Assembly: GCF_003858635.1 (NCBI RefSeq)
Contig: NZ_RQJO01000011.1
Span: forward strand, 62,001-126,000
DNA: 64,000 nucleotides
Source: Larkinella rosea
GTDB lineage: Bacteria > Bacteroidota > Bacteroidia > Cytophagales > Spirosomataceae
Reading direction: 5' to 3'
This document shows positions 8,716 through 16,760 of the stretch, in pieces (within the stretch, counting starts at the first letter, position 1; every line of letters starts with the position of its first letter). A program made the translations under genes and the position numbers. The notes under the pieces were generated by a model. That model made no database searches. It was not told where the DNA came from and worked only from the letters and a program-made list of their open reading frames with translations.

Positions 8716-9183
8716 TTATCGAAAGATATACGAAGTATCGAGTTGGATTTGGGTAGCAGGATCCGTTAAAATACCTTCCGTTGAAGTGAAGCGCTTTCCA
8801 TCGGAAGTCAGGACCTGGATCAGTTGTAATCCTGGAACAACTATCCAGACGGTTTTGACACCTGCCGGGAAGTAAATTTTGGTCACTTTGTCAGTAATGT
8901 CCGACAAACCCTGTTTGGGCGAAAGTACTTCGACGGCCATAACCGGTGGATTTTTAAAATAAATAACGTCATTAAGCCAGTCGTAAGGCATTTTAGGATA
9001 GACGCAAATATCGGGTTTGCATTTGCCAGTCGCTAGTTCGAGTTCAAGTTCGGGGAATATATCATATTCTGCATCGTAACGATCAAGGGCAACGCTGATT
9101 CGATGAATTAACCGGGAATGGTTCAACGACATAATATCTTCGGAGTGATATTCTTCGATCAGATCATGAAAAGGCGTTTCCAT
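8716..9183 (-). CDS. Uma2-family (DUF820) putative endonuclease
   Basis: This 155-residue protein has the Uma2 PD-(D/E)xK-like arrangement: Glu in PELELEL, Asp58 in CKPDICVYP, Glu85 in AVEVLSPKQ and downstream Lys in DKVTKIYF. The frame stays open upstream to about 10044, antisense to the next permease, but the ATG at 9183 gives the normal family length and start (METPFHDLIEEY). A TATTTTTG box (-7 type, minus strand) lies at 9209-9202. Uma2 genes are abundant in cyanobacteria and Cytophagales and their biological role is unclear. It sits between two permeases and breaks the array's codirectionality, so it is probably an insertion. Confidence 0.85.
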   Translation of the reverse strand: METPFHDLIEEYHSEDIMSLNHSRLIHRISVALDRYDAEYDIFPELELELATGKCKPDICVYPKMPYDWLNDVIYFKNPPVMAVEVLSPKQGLSDITDKVTKIYFPAGVKTVWIVVPGLQLIQVLTSDGKRFTSTEGILTDPATQIQLDTSYIFR

Positions 9184-9234
9184 AGCGCAACGGGATTTTT
9201 TCAAAAATAACGAAAACGAACCAATAACGGTCTT

Positions 9235-11607
9235 ATGATCCGCAATTACTTCAAAACCGCCTGGCGCGGACTGATCAACAACAAAGGTTATTCCGCCATC
9301 AACATCGGTGGATTGGCGGTGGCGCTGGGAATCAGCGTTTTGCTGTTGTGGTGGGTAAAAGACGAGTTGAGTTTCGACCGGTTTCATGCGCAGAGCGACC
9401 GGATTTATCGCGTCAACGGCGGTTTTGGATCGGGCGCATCGCAACAGTTTTCCGGGCAGATTGTCGCCCCGGTGGCCGCCTACGCCCGGCAGCAAATGCC
9501 GGGCGTGGAAGAGGCCGTGCGGATTGTGGGGAATTACGACATGTCGCCTTTCAAAGTAGGTGATAAGACCCTGGTGGAAGAGAAAGCCGTCTACGTCGAT
9601 CCGGCTTTTTTTACGTTTTTCAATTTCGAGTGGGTGAAGGGAAACCGGAGCCGACCTTTCCCGGATCTGCAAACCGTGGTGCTGACGGAATCGGCGGCTT
9701 TGAAATATTTTGGCGCAGCCGAACCGGTGGGAAAAATGCTCTATTCCGTCCGGAACAATAAAAATTACGTCGTTAGCGGTATTGTCCGGGATTTCCCCGA
9801 TAACTCCAGCATCCGGTGCAATATGCTGTTCCCGCTGGAAATCGTCGCCAAGGGTTATCAGGCCAACGACTACTGGAAATCGATGGACTCGGACTGGGGC
9901 AACTGGTACGCGCAGACCTTTTTCCGTCTTGATCCCCGGGCCAATCTGGATAAACTGGCAAAAGCTCTGACGGACGTTCACCACGCCAGCAACAAATATG
10001 ATCAGGCAACGGTATATCGCCTTCAGCCCCTGCATGACATTCATCTATACCGGCCGGATGGCACGCAGGGCGCGATACAGGAAGTCAAAATGATGGGAAT
10101 TGTCGCCCTGATTCTGCTGGCGATTGGCTGCATCAATTACGTGAATCTGGCGACGGCGCAGGCCACGCAGCGGGCCAAGGAGGTTAGTGTTCGGAAAGTG
10201 GTAGGCGCCGGACGCAGACACCTGATTGGTCAGTTTCTGGCCGAATCACTCCTGATTTTTGTCGTCGCGCTGGTGCTGGCTATCGGGCTGATCAGCGGGC
10301 TGGAATCAACCTATCATGAACTGACCGGCAAAACGCAGCCGTTTTCGCTGTCTGATCCGCAGGTCTGGCTGGTGCTGATTGGCGTGTTGGTGTTCACCCT
10401 GGCCGTTGCGGGAATCTACCCGGCTCTGGTGCTGTCGTCGTTTGAGCCGCTAAAGGTGTTGCGCGGGAAAATGGCGATTGGAGGCAGAAGAGTTACGTTC
10501 CGCCAGACACTGGTTATCACGCAGTTTGCCTTTTCAACAGCCCTGATTGTAGGAACGCTCATCATTGGCAATCAACTGCGGTTTATGCGTGAGCGCAACC
10601 TGGGCTATGACCGGGAAAACGTTTTTTCCTTCTGGTTAACGGAGGAAATGTCGAAGCATTATGAGGCTCTGAAAGCCGAATTGTCCCGCGAACCGAGCGT
10701 AAACCATGTGACCGCTTCCAACGGGAATCTGATCGGTATTGGAAACTCCACCGGCGATACGGACTGGGAAGGAAAGCCTAAAAACAGCATGTTTATTGTC
10801 ACACGGATGCGGGTGGAAAAGGATTTCATTTCGTCATTCGGCCTGAAAATGGCGGCTGGAGAAGCCTTTACCGGTTCGAAAACCGATTCGATGCACGTCA
10901 TTTTAAACGAAACGGCGGTCAAAAATGCGGGTATCAAAAATCCGATCGGCAAATGGTTTACGCTGGGCCAGACGAAGGGAACAATTATTGGCGTCGTGAA
11001 AGATTTTCATTTTGCGTCGCTCCGGCAAAAAGTGGAACCGGCGGTTTTTTTCTACCGCGACAATACCAATTTCGGCCGAATTTACATCAAAACCACCGGT
11101 CGCGACGCCCCAAAAGCGGTCGCTGCGGCCGAAAAACTCTGGAAAAAATACAGCCCCGATTATCCATTTGAGTACCAGTTTATGGATGTTCAGTACAACG
11201 ATATGTACAAATCGGAACAGCGGACGGGAGCCTTATTCAACTTTTTCTCGGGCGTCGCCATCCTGGTTTCGTGTTTGGGCTTATTCGGGCTGGCAACGTT
11301 CACGGCTCAGCAGCGGATGAAGGAAATCGGCATTCGCAAAGTGCTGGGTGCATCGGTGACGGGCATTGTGGCGCTGCTTTCCAAAGATTTTCTGAAGCTG
11401 GTGCTGATTGGAATTCTGATTGCTTCGCCCGTGGCGTGGTGGGCGATGAATCAATGGCTGCAGAATTTCGCCTACAAGATTGACCTGGAATGGTGGGTGT
11501 TTGTACTGGCCGGTTTGCTGGCGGTTTTGATCGCGTTCACGACGGTTTCGTTCCAGTCGATACGCGCGGCTTTGATGAATCCGGTGAAGAGCCTAAAAAC
11601 GGAATAG
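9235..11607 (+). CDS. MacB/FtsX-type ABC permease (array member 3)
   Basis: The protein has 790 residues. It starts MIRNYFKTAWRGL and its TM1 is unusually tryptophan-rich (LLLWWVKDELSF). The first coupling motif KEVSVRKVVGAG (near residue 313) has Ser where almost all paralogues have Gly; the second, MKEIGIRKVLGAS, is near 693. The periplasmic signature is GVVKDFHFASL and the C-terminus NPVKSLKTE. Start codon lies 51 bp from the divergent Uma2 start, so its transcription must either cross the antisense gene or begin in this short gap; no clear promoter was seen there. Confidence 0.92.
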   Translation: MIRNYFKTAWRGLINNKGYSAINIGGLAVALGISVLLLWWVKDELSFDRFHAQSDRIYRVNGGFGSGASQQFSGQIVAPVAAYARQQMPGVEEAVRIVGNYDMSPFKVGDKTLVEEKAVYVDPAFFTFFNFEWVKGNRSRPFPDLQTVVLTESAALKYFGAAEPVGKMLYSVRNNKNYVVSGIVRDFPDNSSIRCNMLFPLEIVAKGYQANDYWKSMDSDWGNWYAQTFFRLDPRANLDKLAKALTDVHHASNKYDQATVYRLQPLHDIHLYRPDGTQGAIQEVKMMGIVALILLAIGCINYVNLATAQATQRAKEVSVRKVVGAGRRHLIGQFLAESLLIFVVALVLAIGLISGLESTYHELTGKTQPFSLSDPQVWLVLIGVLVFTLAVAGIYPALVLSSFEPLKVLRGKMAIGGRRVTFRQTLVITQFAFSTALIVGTLIIGNQLRFMRERNLGYDRENVFSFWLTEEMSKHYEALKAELSREPSVNHVTASNGNLIGIGNSTGDTDWEGKPKNSMFIVTRMRVEKDFISSFGLKMAAGEAFTGSKTDSMHVILNETAVKNAGIKNPIGKWFTLGQTKGTIIGVVKDFHFASLRQKVEPAVFFYRDNTNFGRIYIKTTGRDAPKAVAAAEKLWKKYSPDYPFEYQFMDVQYNDMYKSEQRTGALFNFFSGVAILVSCLGLFGLATFTAQQRMKEIGIRKVLGASVTGIVALLSKDFLKLVLIGILIASPVAWWAMNQWLQNFAYKIDLEWWVFVLAGLLAVLIAFTTVSFQSIRAALMNPVKSLKTE

Positions 11608-11672
11608 AGAAGGAAAGGAGAACGGAGAAAAGCGCTGACTCCCATCCTCTCATCCTCCTTTCTTCCCTAATT
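11608..11672. repeat. Purine/pyrimidine inverted repeat in the permease 3-4 gap
   Basis: GAAGGAAAGGAGAACGGAG on the left faces CTCTCATCCTCCTTTCTTCC on the right, giving an imperfect hairpin that fills most of the 74-nt gap. Confidence 0.65.
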
Positions 11673-11681
11673 CTTTTTCCT

Positions 11682-14147
11682 ATGCTAACGAACTACCTGA
11701 AAATCGCCATCCGGAATCTATTGAGAAACAAGACGTTCTCGGCTATCAACATTCTCGGTCTGTCGGTTGGGCTGACGTGTTGCCTGTTATTGTTGCTGTA
11801 TATCCGCAGCGAACTGTCGTTCGATCAACACCACCAGCACGCGAATGAATTGTATTTGATGTCGAGCGAGGTGAAGTCACCAGGACTAAATGAAGAATAT
11901 CCCCGGCTTTCGGGGCCGTTGGCGGCCGCGATTCAGGCGGAATTTCCCGAGGTCGAAAAGGTGGCGCGGCTCTACATCAACATCATGGATGAAAAGGCGT
12001 TGTTGCAGGTGCAGGAACCGGGCAAGCCGATGAAGTCATTTTACGAAACGCAGGGTTATCAGGTCGACTCGACGTTTTTTGACCTGTTTTCCTACCAATT
12101 TACGGAAGGAAGCCCCAAAAAAGCCCTGTTTCAGCCCAATTCGATTGTTTTGTCGGAAGAGGTAGCGCACAAGCTTTTTGGAAACACCCCGGCTTTGAAT
12201 AAAACCGTCAGGATCAGCGGTTCGACGGGCAATGGCGAAAACTTCCGTGTTTCGGGCGTTTTTCGCGATGAAAGCGCCCGTTCCCACATCGACGCCCGGT
12301 TTTTTGTGCCGATGTATGCCGGGATGATCGGGAATTACCTGCGTCAGCGGCAAATGGATTATACCAATAACAACCTGTTTCAAACGTATCTGCGGCTCAG
12401 ACCAGACACAGACCCGAAACAACTGGAAAAAAAAATACCGGCCTTCGTCGAAAAGTACATGCGGAGTGAATTGAAGCGGTATGGTTACGATAAACGGCTG
12501 TTCCTGATCCCGGTTCCGGATTTGCATTTGTACAGCAAGATTCAGAGTATTGTCACGCCGACAAATAGCACGACGTACCTCTACATTCTGGCGTCGATTG
12601 CGGTTTTTACCCTACTGATTGCCTGCATCAATTTCATGAATCTGTCGACAGCACGCTCCGCCAAACGGGCGGCTGAGGTCGGTATTCGAAAGGTAATGGG
12701 TGCCGAGCGTGGTTCACTGATTGGTCAGTTTCTGGGCGAGTCGATGGTTTTGTCGCTGATTGGGCTGGTCATTGCGTTTGCACTGGTTTCCTTATTGCTA
12801 CCGGTTTTTAACCAACTGGCGGGGAAAGCCTTGCTGGGTTCGGAGTTGATGGAGCCGCCGATTGCCCTGACCTTCATCGGATTATCATTGCTGACCGGTT
12901 TGGTCGCGGGAAGTTACCCGGCTTTTTTCCTGTCGATGTTCAACCCAGCTCAGGTGTTGAAAGGCGGGGCCACGAACGGCAAGTTTGTCAACAGCCTGTC
13001 GGCGGTGGCCTTGCGTCGCGGCCTGGTGGTTTTTCAGTTTGTGATCTCGATTGGTCTGGTGCTGGCCACGATCGTCATTCAGGAACAGATGCGGTTTTTG
13101 CGGAATCAATCATTGGGTTTCACGCAGGATCAGCAGATTGCGATTCCGCTTCGGAGTAGCGAATCCAGGGCGGTTTATACGGCGTTTCGCAACGAAATTC
13201 TGCAAAATAATCAGGTGATTTCGGCGGCCGGAACGCAGTATTATCCGGGGATAATCAACCCCACGGATTTCGGTTTGTATCGCCCGGACCAAACCGTGAA
13301 TGAAATGCAGAATATCAAAAACAGCGAGGTCGATTTTGAATACCTGAAAACGATGGGCTTCAAGCTGGTGGCCGGACGGTTGTTCTCTCGGCAGTTTCCG
13401 GGTGATACCAATAACCGGCTCATTGTCAACGAATCAACGCTGCGAAAACTCCAGATTCCACTCAACAAAGCGATTGGACAAAGGCTGAATTTCAACTGGC
13501 ATGGGCAAACGTACAACTACGAAGTAATTGGTGTTTTGAAGGATTTTCATTACGAAAACCTGCACCAGCCCATTGAGCCGTACGCCTTTATGCTGATGAC
13601 GCGCCCGAATTTTAACTACATCATTGCGCACGTCAATTCGGAAAATATGGAAAATGTGCTGGGTTTTCTGGAACAGAAGTGGAAAGCCCTGCGCCCCGAC
13701 GAACCGTTTGAATACACGTTTCTGAACGAAGATTTTCAGAAAAACTACCAGGCCGAAGCCCGAACGTCCCGCATTGTTACCTGGTTTACGGCCATTTCCA
13801 TTCTGATTTCGTGCCTGGGTTTGTTCGGGCTGGCGGCTTTTGCGGCCCAGCAACGGACGAAGGAAATAGGCGTTCGGAAGGTGCTGGGAGCCTCGGTAAC
13901 CAGCATTGTGCTGTTGCTTTCCAACGATTTTCTGAAGCTGGTCATCATCGCCATTCTGATTGCCTCGCCAATTGGGTGGTGGGTCATGAACAAATGGTTG
14001 CAGAATTTCGCCTATAAGATTACCATTCCGTGGTGGATTTTCGCGGTTTCAGGCGGTTTAGCCTTGCTGATCGCGTTCCTGACCGTCAGCTTCCAGAGTA
14101 TTAAAGCCGCGTTGATGAATCCGGTGAACTCGCTTCGGAGTGAATAG
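11682..14147 (+). CDS. MacB/FtsX-type ABC permease (array member 4)
   Basis: The protein has 821 residues, the longest in the array. The open frame extends upstream to 11490 inside the previous gene, but the ATG at 11682 gives the family start MLTNYLKIAIRNL. First coupling motif AEVGIRKVMGAE near 329, second RTKEIGVRKVLGAS near 724; periplasmic signature GVLKDFHYENL; C-terminus NPVNSLRSE. The first periplasmic core is longer than in the others (extra residues around LLQVQEPGKPMKSFYETQ). Confidence 0.92.
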   Translation: MLTNYLKIAIRNLLRNKTFSAINILGLSVGLTCCLLLLLYIRSELSFDQHHQHANELYLMSSEVKSPGLNEEYPRLSGPLAAAIQAEFPEVEKVARLYINIMDEKALLQVQEPGKPMKSFYETQGYQVDSTFFDLFSYQFTEGSPKKALFQPNSIVLSEEVAHKLFGNTPALNKTVRISGSTGNGENFRVSGVFRDESARSHIDARFFVPMYAGMIGNYLRQRQMDYTNNNLFQTYLRLRPDTDPKQLEKKIPAFVEKYMRSELKRYGYDKRLFLIPVPDLHLYSKIQSIVTPTNSTTYLYILASIAVFTLLIACINFMNLSTARSAKRAAEVGIRKVMGAERGSLIGQFLGESMVLSLIGLVIAFALVSLLLPVFNQLAGKALLGSELMEPPIALTFIGLSLLTGLVAGSYPAFFLSMFNPAQVLKGGATNGKFVNSLSAVALRRGLVVFQFVISIGLVLATIVIQEQMRFLRNQSLGFTQDQQIAIPLRSSESRAVYTAFRNEILQNNQVISAAGTQYYPGIINPTDFGLYRPDQTVNEMQNIKNSEVDFEYLKTMGFKLVAGRLFSRQFPGDTNNRLIVNESTLRKLQIPLNKAIGQRLNFNWHGQTYNYEVIGVLKDFHYENLHQPIEPYAFMLMTRPNFNYIIAHVNSENMENVLGFLEQKWKALRPDEPFEYTFLNEDFQKNYQAEARTSRIVTWFTAISILISCLGLFGLAAFAAQQRTKEIGVRKVLGASVTSIVLLLSNDFLKLVIIAILIASPIGWWVMNKWLQNFAYKITIPWWIFAVSGGLALLIAFLTVSFQSIKAALMNPVNSLRSE

Positions 14148-14149
14148 TC

Positions 14150-14298
14150 TTGAACCGCTCGGGCGACCCCGTGGGATTACGCGGATTAAAACGGTCCGCC
14201 GTTGCGGGATTAAGAAGATATCCTGCGGATTAAAAAACAGCGGTAGCAATCCTAGCCGCTACGGCGGTCCGATTTAATCCGCGTAATCCCAGTTCAGA
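14150..14298. repeat. Composite inverted repeat of the GGGATTACGCGGA family
   Basis: Outer arms are GAACCGC...GTGGGATTACGCGGATT on the left and AATCCGCGTAATCCCAGTTC on the right. Inner GC-rich segments (GGTCCGCCGT and ACGGCGGTCC) also pair, so this copy is larger than the others (about 149 bp). It ends 12 nt before the next permease start. Confidence 0.75.
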
Positions 14299-14310
14299 AA
14301 ACGTACAGCT

Positions 14311-16719
14311 ATGCTAAGAAACTACTGGAAAATAACTGTTCGGACGCTGCTCAAGAACAAGGTTTATACCCTGACCACGGTATTGGGGCTGACCATTGGT
14401 CTGGCGGCTTGCGGGTTGATTGCGCTCTATATTTTCGACGAGTGGGGCGTTGACCGGTTTCACGAAAAAGGCCACCGGATTTACCGGGTTGTGACCAATA
14501 CCGTCACCAAAGGGGAAACGGAACGGGCGGCCAACACGGTTGGGCGACCGCTCGCGCAGGCCATCCGGCAGGAAGTTCCCGAGATCGAATCGATCGTGCA
14601 GGTGCATTGGGCGAATTTCCCGATCAAAAACAAAAACCGATATTTCTACGACCGGGAGTTGTACGTAGGTGCGGATTTCCTGACCACGTTTACGTTTCCA
14701 CTGCTCGAAGGAGATCCGAAAACCGCCCTGCGCGACCCGTATTCGCTGGTATTGACGGAAAACATGGCCCGGAAATATTTTGGCGACGGCCCGGTGCTCG
14801 GTAAAACCCTGATGCTGAGTGACACTCTTCCCTTTAAAATAACGGGCGTTTTGGCTGATCCGCCACCTTCCCACCTCAGTTTTCAGGTGCTGCTGTCGAT
14901 GGCAACGTATTACGCTGTAGGCAATTCGACTGAAGGCGAGTGGTTCACTTGGGATGAGTTCTGTTACGTCCTGCTACCCGAAAATGCGAATCCGGCGGTG
15001 GCTGAGAAGAAAATTTCGGCTCTGCCCATGAAATACAACGGGGAAGAATACCGCAATAACGGAATTTACGTGACGCACTCGCTGGAAGCAATGCCGTCGA
15101 TTTATCTCCATTCCACCGGTATTCCCGATCCTGGCGGGGCCAACCGAACGACGGGCAGTGCACAACAACTCCAGTTGCTGGGTGTGATCGGTTTGTTTCT
15201 GTTACTCCTGGCGGGGATTAACTTCGTGAACCTGACGACAGCCCACCAAGGGGAGCGGGCCAAAGAAGTGGGTGTCCGCAAGGCCATCGGAGCCGCTTAT
15301 ACGGCCCTGTTGGGTCAATTCCTCGGCGAATCGCTGCTACTGGCGTTTCTGGCCGGTTTGCTGGCGGTTTTGGTGATGCACCTGACCTTGCCATTTCTGA
15401 ATGAATTGACCGGAAAAACTATCTCTCCGGTCATCCTGAGCCAGCCCGTTACGGTTTTGATTGGCGTCGGTTTTCTCGCTCTGACCGGTTTACTGGCGGG
15501 CTGGTATCCGGCTTTGCTGCTGGCGCGTTTCCGACCGGTCGACACGCTGAAAGGACAGATCGTAACCGCAAAAGGCGCGTGGATGCGTCGCGGATTGGTG
15601 GTTTTTCAATTCAGCATTTCGCTGATTCTCATTATCAGTACCATCGTAGTTGTCCGGCAGTTGCGGTTTATGCAAAGCCAGAATCTGGGATTCAACAAGG
15701 AACGCGTTCTGTCGATTGAGCTGCGGAAACTGCCCCGCATGGATTTTATTAACAACTATGAAAGTCTCAAACAACAGGTTGCTTCATTGCCAAACGTCAA
15801 GTCGGTGACGGGCGTATCGGCTCTGCCGGGCCGCGATGGCTGGAACGGCCAGATTGTTTATCCCGAAGGTCGGCCCCACGATCAAACTTTGTCGATGGAA
15901 GTGATTCCGGTCGATCACGATTACGTCAAAACGCTGGGCCTGACCTTACGGGCCGGACGTGATTATTCGAAACGGTTTGCAATGGACGCCAAACAGGGGG
16001 TACTGCTGAACGAAGCCGCTTGTAGAGCCATTGGCTGGAAACCGGAAGAGGCCATTGGGAAACGGGTTCAGTCGTCGGGGCTGGAAGATGGACGGGTCGT
16101 GGGTGTCATTGCCGACTTTCATCAGCATGGATTGCAGCAGAAAATCAAACCAATTCTGACCTTCATCACCCCGGCATATACGTACCGGTATTTGTCGCTG
16201 CGGCTGGGTACAGGCGACCTGCGGACTTCCGTCGCGGAGGTGGAGCGGTTTTGGCAGAAGCGATTTCCGGGCTATGATTTTGACTACTACTTTCTGGATG
16301 AGGACTTTAACCGGCAATACAAAACCGAACAGCAACTGTCGACTTTGTTCGGCTTATTTGCCGGTTTGGCCATATTGATTGCCTGCCTGGGCTTGTTTGC
16401 CCTGACGACTTATACGGCCGAACGAAGGACGAAAGAAATCGGCGTCCGGAAGGTGTTGGGCGCGTCGGTTGCCAACATTGTTAGATTGCTTTCGAAAGAT
16501 TTCCTGCAACTGGTGATCATCGCCATTCTGCTCGCTTCACCGATTGCGTGGTACGCCATGAACGACTGGCTGGCGGACTTCGCTTACCGAATTTCGGTGG
16601 ACTGGTGGGTATTTGCCCTGGCTGGTTTCGGTGCGGTTGGAATTGCGTTTTTAACCGTCAGTTTTCAAAGTATCAGGGCGGCTTTGATGAATCCCGTGAA
16701 GAGTTTACGATCAGAATAA
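14311..16719 (+). CDS. MacB/FtsX-type ABC permease (array member 5)
   Basis: The protein has 802 residues. The N-terminus MLRNYWKITVRTLLKNKVY is diverged from the common RNL(W/L)KNK form. First coupling motif KEVGVRKAIGAA near 315, second RTKEIGVRKVLGAS near 706 (preceded by AERRTKEI rather than AQQRTKEI). Periplasmic signature GVIADFHQHGL; C-terminus NPVKSLRSE. Confidence 0.92.
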   Translation: MLRNYWKITVRTLLKNKVYTLTTVLGLTIGLAACGLIALYIFDEWGVDRFHEKGHRIYRVVTNTVTKGETERAANTVGRPLAQAIRQEVPEIESIVQVHWANFPIKNKNRYFYDRELYVGADFLTTFTFPLLEGDPKTALRDPYSLVLTENMARKYFGDGPVLGKTLMLSDTLPFKITGVLADPPPSHLSFQVLLSMATYYAVGNSTEGEWFTWDEFCYVLLPENANPAVAEKKISALPMKYNGEEYRNNGIYVTHSLEAMPSIYLHSTGIPDPGGANRTTGSAQQLQLLGVIGLFLLLLAGINFVNLTTAHQGERAKEVGVRKAIGAAYTALLGQFLGESLLLAFLAGLLAVLVMHLTLPFLNELTGKTISPVILSQPVTVLIGVGFLALTGLLAGWYPALLLARFRPVDTLKGQIVTAKGAWMRRGLVVFQFSISLILIISTIVVVRQLRFMQSQNLGFNKERVLSIELRKLPRMDFINNYESLKQQVASLPNVKSVTGVSALPGRDGWNGQIVYPEGRPHDQTLSMEVIPVDHDYVKTLGLTLRAGRDYSKRFAMDAKQGVLLNEAACRAIGWKPEEAIGKRVQSSGLEDGRVVGVIADFHQHGLQQKIKPILTFITPAYTYRYLSLRLGTGDLRTSVAEVERFWQKRFPGYDFDYYFLDEDFNRQYKTEQQLSTLFGLFAGLAILIACLGLFALTTYTAERRTKEIGVRKVLGASVANIVRLLSKDFLQLVIIAILLASPIAWYAMNDWLADFAYRISVDWWVFALAGFGAVGIAFLTVSFQSIRAALMNPVKSLRSE

Positions 16720-16721
16720 AT

Positions 16722-16747
16722 CTTGAACCTGCGTAATCCCAGTTCAG
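16722..16747. repeat. Solitary arm of the GGGATTACGCGGA family
   Basis: The 41-nt gap between permeases 5 and 6 holds only CTTGAACCTGCGTAATCCC followed by AGTTCAG. This is the right arm of the element found complete at 14150 and 47317 with a GAACC remnant of the left arm, so it looks like a deletion derivative. The gap 21774-21806 holds a similar remnant (CCTTTAATCCACGTAATCCC). Confidence 0.65.
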
Positions 16748-16760
16748 AATACTTACAATT

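Noticed and set aside
8716-10044. 442-residue minus-strand ORF
   Set aside because: Only 8716-9183 encodes the Uma2 domain; the rest is antisense to a clear permease gene and has no domain character.
11490-11681. N-terminal extension of permease 4 to 11490
   Set aside because: It would overlap the previous permease; the family start MLTNYLKIA at 11682 is clear.
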